Notes: generated by a model from the letters alone, not told the origin. 64,000 bases of DNA from Paraglaciecola arctica BSs20135 (GCF_000314995.1 NZ_BAEO01000067.1:22751-86750), one strand, 5' to 3'. Counted from the stretch's first letter, positions 38,072-48,414 are shown. A program made the numbers and translations.

Positions 38072-38082
38072 TAAATGGGTGT

Positions 38083-39000
38083 TTATTGGATAAGGTTAAC
38101 GTGAGTAGCTAAAGCCTGTTTGTCAATAATCGCACCTGGAAACCCAATAACGGTAGCGGCTACTTTTGCGCCATAACGTGCAGAATCAGTATGCGAGCTG
38201 CCAGTTAACCTTGCAGCAAGATAACCACCATTAAAACCATCACCTGCTGCAGTAGTATCCACAACCTTTTCAACCGGCTCTATTGGCACACTATCTAGTT
38301 TATTATCAATGAAGATATTCACACTAGAAGCGCCATTTTTGACGACTATTTCTTCGATTTCATATTGCGCTAGATGTTGCAAAATAGCCTCGGCATTCAT
38401 ATGCCCATATAACTCTGCATGATCATCCCCACCGGGGAAAACCAAGTCAGACACAGCATAAGCTGCATCAGTCCATTTTTGCGCTTCTATCTTAGATGTC
38501 CATAATTTTGGCCGGTAATTTGGGTCAAAACTGATTTTACATCCTGTTCCTTTTAATTCGCCCATCAACTCAAATAACTTAGCTTTTTGGTCATTATCTA
38601 GAATAGCTAGCGAAATCGCGCTAAAGTAAAAAACGTCCGCTTCAACCTTATGCCCTTTAAGCAAGTTTAAGCTTTGGGTCGCTGCCGAATTTTGTCGCCA
38701 ATAGGTAAACGTTCGCTCCCCATCAGCATCAGTATGCACCATGTATAAACCCAAGTTTCGGTCTTCACTGCGCAATACATATTCAGTATTTATGCCCTCT
38801 TCGTCCATTTTTGACAATAATTCACTACTTAATAAATCATTACCTAAAGCGGTTAAATAACTAACAGAAACATTGGCGGCGCAGCGATTTAAATAAATCG
38901 CAGTATTGTAGGTATCGCCGGCAAATCCTTTATGTAAGGTATCACCTTGTTTAGAAACAAGTTCAAGCATACATTCACCAAACACTACGACTTTTTTCAA
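38083..39000 (-). CDS. kdgK: 2-keto-3-deoxygluconate kinase (PfkB family)
   Basis: A 305-residue sugar kinase phosphorylating KDG to KDPG, the common end of the galacturonate and unsaturated uronate branches. The PfkB signatures are present: GFAGDTYNTAIYLNR near the N-terminus and DTTAAGDGFNGGYLAA with the catalytic Asp (about residue 255). It follows the reductase gene by 58 bases and ends the leftward uxaA-uxaC-reductase-kdgK unit. KDPG aldolase is not in this window. Confidence 0.93.
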   Translation of the reverse strand: MKKVVVFGECMLELVSKQGDTLHKGFAGDTYNTAIYLNRCAANVSVSYLTALGNDLLSSELLSKMDEEGINTEYVLRSEDRNLGLYMVHTDADGERTFTYWRQNSAATQSLNLLKGHKVEADVFYFSAISLAILDNDQKAKLFELMGELKGTGCKISFDPNYRPKLWTSKIEAQKWTDAAYAVSDLVFPGGDDHAELYGHMNAEAILQHLAQYEIEEIVVKNGASSVNIFIDNKLDSVPIEPVEKVVDTTAAGDGFNGGYLAARLTGSSHTDSARYGAKVAATVIGFPGAIIDKQALATHVNLIQ

Positions 39001-39058
39001 AATGTATCTTTCCCTAAGCGAACTGAAGTCAAAATAAATGCAAATGCACAGAAGTTAA

Positions 39059-40525
39059 TCATGTTAAATCATCTAATATTTGGGCGAAGTTTTGCTTATT
39101 AATATTCGCTAATGTAGTCACGTGTTGTTTAACCTGCGAACGAAAATTAGAGTTATTCGATAATTCAGCGAATACACTTTTCAGATTGAGAATTTCATCC
39201 ACAAAGGCCAAGGGTTCAGTCGAATATTTATCTGCTAATTCAAGTAACTCTGGTGCCAAAGGGTCGACTAATTGTTGCCCTTGGGAATGTTGTTTTAGAA
39301 TAAATAATGACCAAGCAGCAATAGGTATACACAAAAGGGAAATGCTTTGTTTATTTTGTATATTATCCCTGATGGTATTCAAAATTCTGAAAGGTAACTT
39401 TTGTGAGCCGTCCCAAGCGATTTGAGACAAAAAATGACGTATGTGTTTATTGTGATAGCGCTGTAAAATATCATCCGCATACTGCGCTAAATCCATCTCT
39501 TGGGTTGCACCAATTGAAGGTAATATTTCAGTTACCAAAAGCTTACGAATAAACGCTTCAAAAGAAGGTTCACTGATTGCTTGGTAAACGGTTTCTAAAT
39601 CACACAATCTACCCACGTATGCCAAAGTTGAATGTGTACCATTTAATACACGTAACTTTGCCTTTTCGTACAAATAAACGTCTTGGGTAAAGGTTACACC
39701 GACCTTTTCCCAATCGGGTCTAGGGCCGCTAAAGTTATCTTCTATTACCCATTGGGTAAATGCTTCACGTTGAATTGGCCAAGCATCTTCAACACCTAAT
39801 TCTTTTTCTGTTTGCTGTTTTAATTCTTCACTTGTCGCAGGGGTAATACTGTCAACCATAGTATTGGGGAAACAAATATTACTGGCAATCCATTGGCCAA
39901 GTTCAGGCTCAATAACATTAGCAAATGTGACTACCGCTTTGCCTAGTTTGGTACCGTTATCCGACAAGTTATCACAACTAATAATAGTCAGTTGGTCAGC
40001 ACCGCTATTTTTACGTTCTTTAAGTACGGCTACTAACAAACCTATTGCTGATACGGGTTTATCCGGTGAATTTTTGTCTTTTTGAATATCAGAATTAGAC
40101 CAATCCAATTCACCTGCACTATCTAAACAGTAGCCTTTTTCAGTGATGGTCAAAGAGATGATATGCGTCAGTGCATCACACATTGACGACATCACTTGTT
40201 CTCTTTGATCACCCAAAACAAAAATATTATTAAACGCAGCAATCGCCTGAATATAAGGATTTTCATCTAAGATAACCAGCGAATAAAGATTGTCTTGGGT
40301 AGCAAGTTTATCTCTGAGATCTTGGCTACGCAAAGACACAGCATCAATCTTCCAGTTACCTCCTGAGGCAGACATAGCCAAATCAGTGTAAACCGCTTGA
40401 TGAGCACGATGAAACGCACCGGGGCCCAAATGCACAATGCCACGGCCAGTGTTTTCTACATCGTAGGTTGGCTTGCGTATCTGTTTAGGAAGTTGAGAAA
40501 GAGATTGAATATTCAATTGCGACAT
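39059..40525 (-). CDS. Hexuronate reductase of the UxuB/mannitol dehydrogenase family
   Basis: A 488-residue NAD-dependent dehydrogenase. HLGPGAFHRAHQAVYTD, SLTITEKGYCLD, RQWVIEDNF-like QWVIEDNFSGPRPDW and KLRVLNGTHSTLAYVG closely follow E. coli UxuB (fructuronate reductase), not UxaB. However, the neighbouring dehydratase is UxaA (altronate) and no UxuA is present, so it must be asked whether it reduces tagaturonate here. It is four bases downstream of uxaC and within one operon. I leave the symbol blank because substrate is unresolved. Confidence 0.88.
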   Translation of the reverse strand: MSQLNIQSLSQLPKQIRKPTYDVENTGRGIVHLGPGAFHRAHQAVYTDLAMSASGGNWKIDAVSLRSQDLRDKLATQDNLYSLVILDENPYIQAIAAFNNIFVLGDQREQVMSSMCDALTHIISLTITEKGYCLDSAGELDWSNSDIQKDKNSPDKPVSAIGLLVAVLKERKNSGADQLTIISCDNLSDNGTKLGKAVVTFANVIEPELGQWIASNICFPNTMVDSITPATSEELKQQTEKELGVEDAWPIQREAFTQWVIEDNFSGPRPDWEKVGVTFTQDVYLYEKAKLRVLNGTHSTLAYVGRLCDLETVYQAISEPSFEAFIRKLLVTEILPSIGATQEMDLAQYADDILQRYHNKHIRHFLSQIAWDGSQKLPFRILNTIRDNIQNKQSISLLCIPIAAWSLFILKQHSQGQQLVDPLAPELLELADKYSTEPLAFVDEILNLKSVFAELSNNSNFRSQVKQHVTTLANINKQNFAQILDDLT

Positions 40526-40529
40526 CTAG

Positions 40530-41948
40530 TTATTTCTCTAATTTATAAGCTTTTTTGGCTAAGTTATAGGATAAATCAACTGCTAACTCAGCGGCTTCAT
40601 CTTCACTTATTCTGTGTTCGACCACTAAATTAGCCAGGAATCGACAATCGATTCTTCGCGCCACATCGTGACGAGCAGGAATAGACAAAAATGCACGAGT
40701 ATCGTCATTAAAACCAACAGTATTATAAAAACCAGCTGTTTCAGTCACTTGATGTCTAAAACGTAACATGCCTTCAGGACTATCATGGAACCACCATGCT
40801 GGACCTAGTTTCAATGACGGGTAATGCCCAGCCAAAGGCGCTAATTCACGGGCATATACTGTCTCATCAAGGGTAAACAAAATAACATTCAAGCGAGGAT
40901 CACTGCCGTATTTATCAAGCATAGGTTTCAACGCATTAACATATTCAGTTTGCATAGGAATATCTGCGCCTTTATCACGACCAAACTTAGTAAATAAGTT
41001 CGCATTGTGATTACGAAATGCACCAGGGTGGATTTGCATCACCATGCCATCTTCTACGCTCATACCGGCCAGTTCAGTTAACATTTGCGCACGAAATAAT
41101 TCTTGCTCTTGTGCAGAGGACTGCCCACTTAAACAGCGGCTAAACAAGGCTTTACATTCGACTTCTGTTAAATCGGCAGTCGCGGCTGTTGGATGGCCAT
41201 GATCTGTTGCTGTTGCACCATGACTGCGGAACACTTCACGACGAATACGTAATGCTTGTAAATACCCTTGCCAATCAGTGGTATTTTCACCGGTCATTTC
41301 AGCTAATTTAAGCACATTAGCTTCAAAATCAGGCCGCGATGCATCCACTACATCATCTGGACGAAAAGAAGTGATAACTCTCTTTTCCCAACCGGAACCT
41401 TTTAATACACCATGATGAGTAAGGGGATCTAAGGCACCTTCTGTGGTAGCAATCACTTCTATATTAAAACGATCCATCAAGGCTCTAGGGCGATATTCAG
41501 GCTTAGCCAATTCGTTGGTAATATGCTCGTAGTATTCCATCGCATTGTCTTTACACAACATATCAGTCATACCGAACACATCTTTAAAGACTGTATCTAA
41601 CCACATTCTAGAAGGAGTCCCTGGGAACAGGTGATAATGTTTGGCAAACAATGCCCAAATTTTCCGTGGGTCGGCTTCGCTTTCGCCACCATCCCATCTT
41701 GGAATACCTAAGGATTCTAGAGAGATACCTTGGCTATACAACATTCTAAACACATAGTGATCAGGGAGAATTAATAATTCAGTGGCGTTACCAAAACTTT
41801 CGTTATACGCAAACCAGCGCGGATCTGTATGCCCATGAGGACTGATGATCGGCAAAGAACGAACAGATTGATAAAGATTACGGGCGATATCTCGCGTAGT
41901 TTTGTCCGCAGGAAATAGCCGATCTTCATGTAATAATATTGGTTTCAT
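40530..41948 (-). CDS. uxaC: Uronate isomerase
   Basis: A 472-residue enzyme of the amidohydrolase superfamily converting galacturonate to tagaturonate (and glucuronate to fructuronate). ISPHGHTDPRWFA holds the metal-binding His pair, and FVLEDRLFPA-type HEDRLFPADKTTRDIAR is a clear UxaC start. The motif FNDDTRAFLSIPARHDVARR is also typical. It lies 13 bases after uxaA and four bases before the reductase gene. Confidence 0.95.
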   Translation of the reverse strand: MKPILLHEDRLFPADKTTRDIARNLYQSVRSLPIISPHGHTDPRWFAYNESFGNATELLILPDHYVFRMLYSQGISLESLGIPRWDGGESEADPRKIWALFAKHYHLFPGTPSRMWLDTVFKDVFGMTDMLCKDNAMEYYEHITNELAKPEYRPRALMDRFNIEVIATTEGALDPLTHHGVLKGSGWEKRVITSFRPDDVVDASRPDFEANVLKLAEMTGENTTDWQGYLQALRIRREVFRSHGATATDHGHPTAATADLTEVECKALFSRCLSGQSSAQEQELFRAQMLTELAGMSVEDGMVMQIHPGAFRNHNANLFTKFGRDKGADIPMQTEYVNALKPMLDKYGSDPRLNVILFTLDETVYARELAPLAGHYPSLKLGPAWWFHDSPEGMLRFRHQVTETAGFYNTVGFNDDTRAFLSIPARHDVARRIDCRFLANLVVEHRISEDEAAELAVDLSYNLAKKAYKLEK

Positions 41949-41961
41949 ATCAATCTCTTAA

Positions 41962-43446
41962 TTATAGGGTGACGCCACGTTTCCAAATGGCTATTTCGTG
42001 GCTGCCATTTTTCTCATTGCAGCTCAATTTTCCTGAAGCAGTTTCAAGACAAAGTTGGTACAACCGCATTGCACAGTCGTCTAACGACAAACCGTGTAAC
42101 ACTTGACCTGCGTCGAAATCTATCCAATGTGGTTTTTGTTGTTTTAACTTCGTATTGGACGATATTTTCAGTGTGGGTACAGGGAACCCGAGCGGTGTAC
42201 CACGCCCGGTGGTGAATAAAATAATATGCGCACCACTTGCCGCAAGTGCGGTAGAACTAACCGCATCATTGCCCGGTGCTTGCAATAGAGATAAACCTGT
42301 CGTTTGCAATGGTTGCCCATATTTAAGCACATCACAGACTTGAGCTTGCCCGCCTTTTTGCACGGCGCCTAATGATTTTTCTTCTAAGGTTGTTAAACCA
42401 CCGGCTTTGTTACCTGGCGATGGGTTTTCGTAAATGGGTTGGTTATTATCAATAAAGTACTGTTTGAATTCGTTAATTAACTTAACAATGCCTGTAAACA
42501 CTGATTCATTTATCGCCCGGTTCATTAACAGCTGTTCAGCACCAAACATTTCTGGCGTTTCAGTTTGTAATACTGATCCCCCCATATTTGTCATTAAATC
42601 AGTCATTCGTCCAACCAATGGATTAGCTGTAATACCACTAAATGCATCACTTCCACCACACTTCACACCAATCACGAGTTCACGAGCAGGAATATTTTCT
42701 CTTTTATCATTGGCAACAACCGACAACAAAGATTCAACTAAATGAACCCCCTCTTCTATTTCATCCACTACTTCTTGGGAATTAAAATAGCGGAGTCTAT
42801 TTGCAGGTTGATCGACTTGTTCAATTAGGGATGAGAGTTGGTTGTTTTCACAACCTAAACCAACGACTAAAACCGCTCCAGCATTTGGGTGGGATGCTAA
42901 CGCAGCAAGAATTGAGCGGGTATCATTTAGGTCATCGCCCAATTGCGAACAACCAAACGGATGGGTATAGGAACGAAAGCCGTCACATTGATCTGAAAAA
43001 CGTTTTTCACATTCTTGGGCGATACGTTCAGCGGTGCGATTAACACATCCAACTGTGTTGATGATCCAAATTTCGTTACGAATACCGACTTTGCCGTTTT
43101 CACGGCGATACCCTAAAAACGTATCTGTTGATTCTGTTATTTCAGTGGTTTTATTAATGGGTGAGTAACAATAAGATTCTGCACCACTGAGACCTGTACG
43201 TAAATTATGACTATGTACATGCTCACCGGTTTTAATTGCCTGAGTAGTCTGGCCAATTGGGTAACCGTATTTGAAAACACTTTGATTAGCCTCAAGATCG
43301 CAAAGTGCAACTTTATGTCCAGCAGGTACGTCGTCTCGCAACAAAATTCCTGAGTCTTTATCTACCAAGCCACTTGTTAAATCCATAGTACAGACGCCAA
43401 CATTGTCATTTGGATGAACACGAATAATTTGAGTCAGCTGTTGCAT
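41962..43446 (-). CDS. uxaA: Altronate dehydratase
   Basis: A 494-residue UxaA-family enzyme dehydrating altronate to 2-keto-3-deoxygluconate. The N-terminal SAF-like domain (about 1-100) carries AIKTGEHVHSHN, and the catalytic part has SYTHPFGCSQLG, VVGLGCENNQ and GVKCGGSDAFSGI. It opens the leftward unit uxaA-uxaC-reductase-kdgK. The perfect palindromic operator at 43511-43526 lies 65 bases upstream. Confidence 0.95.
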   Translation of the reverse strand: MQQLTQIIRVHPNDNVGVCTMDLTSGLVDKDSGILLRDDVPAGHKVALCDLEANQSVFKYGYPIGQTTQAIKTGEHVHSHNLRTGLSGAESYCYSPINKTTEITESTDTFLGYRRENGKVGIRNEIWIINTVGCVNRTAERIAQECEKRFSDQCDGFRSYTHPFGCSQLGDDLNDTRSILAALASHPNAGAVLVVGLGCENNQLSSLIEQVDQPANRLRYFNSQEVVDEIEEGVHLVESLLSVVANDKRENIPARELVIGVKCGGSDAFSGITANPLVGRMTDLMTNMGGSVLQTETPEMFGAEQLLMNRAINESVFTGIVKLINEFKQYFIDNNQPIYENPSPGNKAGGLTTLEEKSLGAVQKGGQAQVCDVLKYGQPLQTTGLSLLQAPGNDAVSSTALAASGAHIILFTTGRGTPLGFPVPTLKISSNTKLKQQKPHWIDFDAGQVLHGLSLDDCAMRLYQLCLETASGKLSCNEKNGSHEIAIWKRGVTL

Positions 43447-43510
43447 GAGTTACCTAAGAATTAAAATAAAAAGTTAAATGAATAGTAGTTCAGACCCTCT
43501 ACCCAATATT

Positions 43511-43526
43511 ATGCCACCGGTGGCAT
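43511..43526. promoter_or_regulatory. Perfect palindromic LacI-type operator before uxaA
   Basis: ATGCCACCGGTGGCAT is a fully symmetric 16-bp palindrome and the best copy of the locus-wide operator. It sits between the regulator gene and the uxaA operon. Confidence 0.8.
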
Positions 43527-43569
43527 TCTAGGTCAATAATGGAATGTATTCAATAAATAAAAGGAAGTT

Positions 43570-44586
43570 TTATACTCTTCTTGTAGACTCTCGGATAATT
43601 AGATGTGGTTTAACTAAGTATTCATCCTCTATGTCCAACTGTGCGCCTTCGATAGTAGCAATAATCTTTTTAGCAGCCAGTTGGGCCATGTCGGATACTG
43701 GCCGTTGAATTGTTGTAAGTGAAGGGATCACTCTAGAGGCCAATAAGTTGTCATCAAATCCGGCAATCGATAATTGCTCAGGTACACTGATACCCATTTC
43801 ATGGGCTACTTTTAAAACCCCTGCTGCCATTTCATCAGTATTAGCAAAAATAACTTGAGGACGAGGGCTTTGTATCAAAAGGCGACGAGCACAACTAATA
43901 CCGCTTTCGTAGCTATTTTCCCCCTCAATAATTCGTTCCTCAGGTATCTCTACCCCCAATAAATTTAAGGTTTGGCAAAACCCTTCTAAACGTTCAATTG
44001 ATGAGCAAAATTGTTTAGGCCCACTAATTACCGCCATATTACTGTGTCCTAGAGACACCAAATAACGAGCCAAATCACTTAGCGCAGCGCGATCATCTGA
44101 TACCACCATATTGGCGTGATCATCTAAATCCACCGATGCCATTCGAACATATTTTATATTTTGCTCTCTGAGCGAGGACGCTAGTTCCTTAGATTCAGAC
44201 ACTGGCGACAGTATAATCACACCGTCAATGTTAGAACGCTTAACAAAATTACTGCAATCATCAATAAAATCACTATTACGATAAGTACAAGGGTGTACAA
44301 CCAATTCGTATCCTTTCGCAGAACAAATTTTTAATACGCCGCGCTGTACTTGATCAATAAACATTGCATCGGGGTTATCATAAATTAAGCCCAACAAATA
44401 AGAGCGATTAGCGGCCAAACCTCGAGCTTGTTTATCAGGAGAGAAGTTTAAATCACTGATGACTTGATCGATTTTCTCACGGGTGGCCTTCCCCACATTA
44501 GATGCGCCATTAATAACCCTAGAGACAGTACGTTTTGATACACCAGAGAGTCTAGCTACATCGTTAATTGTGGGGCGTTTTTGCAT
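43570..44586 (-). CDS. LacI-family regulator of the pectin locus
   Basis: A 338-residue LacI-type protein. The N-terminal helix-turn-helix and hinge helix are clear: TINDVARLSGVSKRTVSRVI and ATREKIDQVISDLNF. The effector domain starts at YLLGLIYDNPDAM and includes VIFANTDEMAAGVLKVA. It probably binds the ACCGGT-centred palindromes found four times across the locus and is released by a pathway intermediate such as KDG. It sits between the TRAP/kdu unit and the uxaA operon. Its own start region has CTGTG and CACAG arms (44616-44635), a different possible site. Confidence 0.9.
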   Translation of the reverse strand: MQKRPTINDVARLSGVSKRTVSRVINGASNVGKATREKIDQVISDLNFSPDKQARGLAANRSYLLGLIYDNPDAMFIDQVQRGVLKICSAKGYELVVHPCTYRNSDFIDDCSNFVKRSNIDGVIILSPVSESKELASSLREQNIKYVRMASVDLDDHANMVVSDDRAALSDLARYLVSLGHSNMAVISGPKQFCSSIERLEGFCQTLNLLGVEIPEERIIEGENSYESGISCARRLLIQSPRPQVIFANTDEMAAGVLKVAHEMGISVPEQLSIAGFDDNLLASRVIPSLTTIQRPVSDMAQLAAKKIIATIEGAQLDIEDEYLVKPHLIIRESTRRV

Positions 44587-44737
44587 TCAGTAATTCACTC
44601 ATTATGATTAACTACCTGTGAATTAATCAACACAGATACGATTTAACTATTAGCTTAAAGTAGGCAATAACTCCCACTAAAATCAGCGACAAAATAAGCT
44701 GTAAATCCTAATTCCCCAGCAAATATGTCGTAATATA

Positions 44738-46042
44738 TTAACGCTCAATAAAGCCAAACATAGCAGGAATAGCCTCACTAAACCAAGAGAAATAGGTCAC
44801 TAACATTAAAACAAAAAACATCGCAGCATAAAGTGGAAGCAAAGGTTTGATGATCTCTTCAAGTTTTGTTTTTGCAATGGCACAAGTTATAAATAATACC
44901 GCACCTACAGGCGGCGAACATAAACCTATCGATAAATTTAAAACAATCATAATACCAAACTGAATAGGTGACATACCCAATTGCTCAGCGACGGGTAAAA
45001 AGATAGGCGTAAATATTAATACCGCGGGAGTCATATCCAAAAATGCACCAACGACAATTAATAACAAATTAATCAGCAGTAAAATAATGATCGGATTGTC
45101 ACTTATATTCAACATAAACGCACTTAACGTTTGTGGAATATTTTCAATAGACAGCACCCAAGACATAGCGGTCGAGGCAGCAATCAACAACATCACAATC
45201 GCAGTTGTTTCAGCCGATTTCAATAATATTTCCGGTAACTCTTTGACTTTAACTTCACGGTAAAATCCAACCGATAACATCAAGGCATAAACAACAGCAA
45301 TTGCCCCCGCCTCTGTTGCGGTAAATATACCGCCAACAATTCCACCAATGATCAAAAAGATCAAAAATAAACTAGGAATAGCAGCCAATACTTTTGTGGC
45401 AACAACCGACAAAGGTAATCTATCTGATAATGGATATCCCTTACGTTTTGCATAGACGTAACATACGAACATTAGTGCGAACCCCACCATAATCCCTGGT
45501 AAATAACCGGCCATAAATAACGCAGCAATAGAAACACCGCCACTGGCGATTGCATACACAATCAGAATATTACTAGGAGGAATTAACATACCAGTAGTAG
45601 ATGCGGCAGCTGTCACTGCAGCACTAAAGTTGGGATCATATCCGGCCTTTTTCATTTCTGGAAGCATAAAACTACCAATTGCAGATGTTGCAGCTACCGC
45701 CGAACCAGAGATCGCACCAAACAACATACAAGAAACAACATTAACCAAAGCTAAACCACCTGGTAACGCACCAATCAAAGCCATTGCACATTCAATTAGG
45801 CGTTTTGCTATGCCTCCCCTGCCCATTAATAATCCAGACAACACAAAAAATGGGATAGCTAATAAAGCGAAACTATTTAAACCGCCAGCCATACGCTGAG
45901 CAACGGTTGCTAAAGCAGGTAGCGTGTCGATATTAATCATCATAACAAGCATGGTAGACAAACCGATACAAATCGATATCGGCACGTTAATTAACAATAA
46001 GGCAAAAAATACCACTACTAAAATAATAGCTGTCATTTCCAT
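44738..46042 (-). CDS. TRAP transporter large permease (DctM type)
   Basis: A 434-residue membrane protein with about 12 hydrophobic segments. GGLNSFALLAIPFFVLSGLLM and STTGMLIPPSNILIVYA are typical DctM stretches, and ATEAGAIAVVYAL is also a family hallmark. With the small permease and binding protein it should import uronates by ion symport. Its ATG overlaps the small permease stop (TAATG). It ends the unit kduD-kduI-dctP-dctQ-dctM. Confidence 0.94.
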   Translation of the reverse strand: MEMTAIILVVVFFALLLINVPISICIGLSTMLVMMINIDTLPALATVAQRMAGGLNSFALLAIPFFVLSGLLMGRGGIAKRLIECAMALIGALPGGLALVNVVSCMLFGAISGSAVAATSAIGSFMLPEMKKAGYDPNFSAAVTAAASTTGMLIPPSNILIVYAIASGGVSIAALFMAGYLPGIMVGFALMFVCYVYAKRKGYPLSDRLPLSVVATKVLAAIPSLFLIFLIIGGIVGGIFTATEAGAIAVVYALMLSVGFYREVKVKELPEILLKSAETTAIVMLLIAASTAMSWVLSIENIPQTLSAFMLNISDNPIIILLLINLLLIVVGAFLDMTPAVLIFTPIFLPVAEQLGMSPIQFGIMIVLNLSIGLCSPPVGAVLFITCAIAKTKLEEIIKPLLPLYAAMFFVLMLVTYFSWFSEAIPAMFGFIER

Positions 46043-46530
46043 TATAAAGGCTCCTCAGGGTCAGCTATCCATAAGTTATAGATATTGATTAGGCTATAAA
46101 AAACAAACAATGCACCAGAAATAGGCAGCACTGTATATATGAACCCCATACGTATTCCCAATGAAGCAGATATCTGATCGAGCTCTAGGGTAATGATGAC
46201 TAACTCTTTGCCACCTACGATTAACGCTAATGCACTAAATGTAATGACTAACACTTCCACTATTGTGAGCAGCATCCTGCGAGTCGCTTTAGTTTGTCTA
46301 TCAACAATTAGATTAAATCCAAGGTGGGATTTTTTACGATAAGCATATGCCGACCCCAAGATCCCAACCCAGATTAAAATAAACCGCGAAAGTTCTTCTG
46401 TAACAGAAGCTGGGTCTTTGAGAATAAAACGAGAAATGACCTGCCAAATAACCGTTAATAAAATGGCAGACATGGCGCAAATCAGTGAAAACCCTAAGGT
46501 CTGATCGATTAATTTAATAAATTTACGCAT
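46042..46530 (-). CDS. TRAP transporter small permease (DctQ type)
   Basis: A 162-residue protein with four membrane segments. The conserved WVGILGSAYAYRKKSHLGFN segment is typical of DctQ. It lies two bases after the binding protein gene and overlaps the large permease by one base, so all three are translated together. Confidence 0.92.
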   Translation of the reverse strand: MRKFIKLIDQTLGFSLICAMSAILLTVIWQVISRFILKDPASVTEELSRFILIWVGILGSAYAYRKKSHLGFNLIVDRQTKATRRMLLTIVEVLVITFSALALIVGGKELVIITLELDQISASLGIRMGFIYTVLPISGALFVFYSLINIYNLWIADPEEPL

Positions 46531-46532
46531 CT

Positions 46533-47525
46533 TTACATTGCCCTAATTTCGGCCATTAGATCACCCACAGGTGAATTGGCAAAACTGTCATGAAAAGGTT
46601 TAACTGCGTCCACAAAAGCTTGCTTGTCGGGATATATCACATTAACCCCCGCTTCTATTACTTTTGCTAAAGAATCCCTTGTGGATTCGGCCCACAATTT
46701 ACGCTGATAAATGACCGAATCTGCCATAGCTTGCTCAAGCCATTTTTGTTGTTGCGCATTTAAACTATTCCAAACATGTAATGAGCATAAAAGCACGTCA
46801 GGTACCGCAGTATGTTCATCTAAGGAGTAATAACTGGCAATTTCGTAGTGGCGAGAAATGTAATAACTAGGTGGATTATTCTCCGCACCATCAACCACTC
46901 CTTGTTGTAAAGCAGTGTACAATTCGCCCCAAGATACAGGCGTGGCAGCCGCCCCCATTGCTCTTACCGTTTTCACCGCTGTTGGACTATTCAACACCCG
47001 TATTTTTAATCCTTTAAGATCGGATGGTGTATGAATAGGTTTGTTAGTGGTATAAAAACTGCGACTTCCAGCATCATAATACCCCAATCCTTTAAGTCTG
47101 AAAGACTCCAAACCTTTCAGTAAAGTCGTGCCTATATCACTATTAAGTACTTTCCAAAAATGCGCATTATCTTTAAACACATAGGGAATACTAAAAATTT
47201 GCATGGCGGGGGCAAATCCTTCTAATGGACTTGCTGAAACTTTGGTCATCGCCAGTGAACCAATTTGTAGCAGTTCAAGCATTTCCCGTTCAGTTCCTAG
47301 CTGTCCTCCAGAATATATTTTAACGGTCATTTGGCCATTAGAATATTCAGATAATCGTTCACCCAAAAACACCATGGCTTTGTGTACAGAATGTTGCATA
47401 TCGAGGGAGTGGCCTAGGCGCAACAACACCTGCTCACTCTTTTTTGCACTGTCTCCACAAGAAATCAGTAACAACAGAAGTGTCAAAAGTGTGGCTTTAA
47501 ACCAAGACTTATTCATCTGGCGCAT
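46533..47525 (-). CDS. TRAP transporter substrate-binding protein (DctP type), lipoprotein
   Basis: A 330-residue DctP-family binding protein, likely lipid-anchored (lipobox LISC). MTVKIYSGGQLGTEREMLEL, the Arg-containing LKGLKIRVLNSPTAVKTVRAM and the VVDGAENNPPSY segment are hallmarks of uronate-type DctP proteins; the Arg in KIRV usually binds the carboxylate. It lies between kduI and the permeases in the leftward unit. Substrate is inferred to be galacturonate or unsaturated uronate products. Confidence 0.93.
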   Translation of the reverse strand: MRQMNKSWFKATLLTLLLLLISCGDSAKKSEQVLLRLGHSLDMQHSVHKAMVFLGERLSEYSNGQMTVKIYSGGQLGTEREMLELLQIGSLAMTKVSASPLEGFAPAMQIFSIPYVFKDNAHFWKVLNSDIGTTLLKGLESFRLKGLGYYDAGSRSFYTTNKPIHTPSDLKGLKIRVLNSPTAVKTVRAMGAAATPVSWGELYTALQQGVVDGAENNPPSYYISRHYEIASYYSLDEHTAVPDVLLCSLHVWNSLNAQQQKWLEQAMADSVIYQRKLWAESTRDSLAKVIEAGVNVIYPDKQAFVDAVKPFHDSFANSPVGDLMAEIRAM

Positions 47526-47539
47526 GTTTACTCCTTCAA

Positions 47540-48385
47540 CTAACGTAAATCACTAGCAAGAAACTTATCCATATCGTCATAGTCAAGATTTTCGCCCGCC
47601 ATTCCCCAGATAAAAGCATAGTTAGACGTACCAGCACCACAATGAATAGACCAAGGAGGAGAAAGTACAGCCTGTTCATTGCTAACAAAAATATGTCGAG
47701 TTTGTTTTGGTTCCCCCATAATGTGGCAAACGGCCTGCTGAGGCTCAACATCAAAATAAAAATAGACTTCGTTACGACGATCATGCTGATGCGCTGGCAT
47801 GGTATTCCATACGCTACCTTGGTTTAGTCGAGTTAGCCCCATCTGTAATTGGCATGTTTCAACCACAGAATTGATAAGTAACTGATTAATGTCTCTTTCA
47901 TTACATGTCGCTTGAGACCCCATGTGTAAAACATTGGCTTCTTTTTTACCTATCTTTTTAGTCGGATAAGCATGATGAGCGGGAGCTGAATTGAGGTAAA
48001 ACTTCGCAGGATTAGATGAGTCATTTGAAGTAAAGGTGACTTTTTCACTGCCTTTACCTATATATAGTGCTTCTTCCCGTGCTAACTCATAGGTCACTCC
48101 ATCCACTTCAACTTTACCAGTACCACCCACATTAATAATTCCCACTTCACGACGAGCCGTGAAATATTCAGTTTTAAGTAAATCAGCAATGGTTTCTAAA
48201 ACTAAAGGAGCATCCTTCGGTACGGCACTGCCCACCATAAAACGCTCATAATGGCTGTAGACCCAATATATTTTACCCGCCTGCATCAACTTATCAGCTA
48301 AAAATGCGTCTCTAAGCTGTTCAGTATCGTAATTTTTTGCTTCGTTTTGTCCAACCGCATAACGCACTTCATATTCTATATTCAT
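47540..48385 (-). CDS. kduI: 5-keto-4-deoxyuronate isomerase
   Basis: A 281-residue cupin enzyme converting 5-keto-4-deoxyuronate to 2,5-diketo-3-deoxygluconate. The metal-binding residues are in MPAHQHDRRNEVYFYF (two His and Glu), and the later His in WSIHCGAG completes the site. EYFTARREVGIINVGG is a strong family match. It follows kduD by 29 bases and precedes the TRAP genes. Confidence 0.95.
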   Translation of the reverse strand: MNIEYEVRYAVGQNEAKNYDTEQLRDAFLADKLMQAGKIYWVYSHYERFMVGSAVPKDAPLVLETIADLLKTEYFTARREVGIINVGGTGKVEVDGVTYELAREEALYIGKGSEKVTFTSNDSSNPAKFYLNSAPAHHAYPTKKIGKKEANVLHMGSQATCNERDINQLLINSVVETCQLQMGLTRLNQGSVWNTMPAHQHDRRNEVYFYFDVEPQQAVCHIMGEPKQTRHIFVSNEQAVLSPPWSIHCGAGTSNYAFIWGMAGENLDYDDMDKFLASDLR

Positions 48386-48414
48386 ATTAATAACCCTAAA
48401 TTTAATAATTTAAT

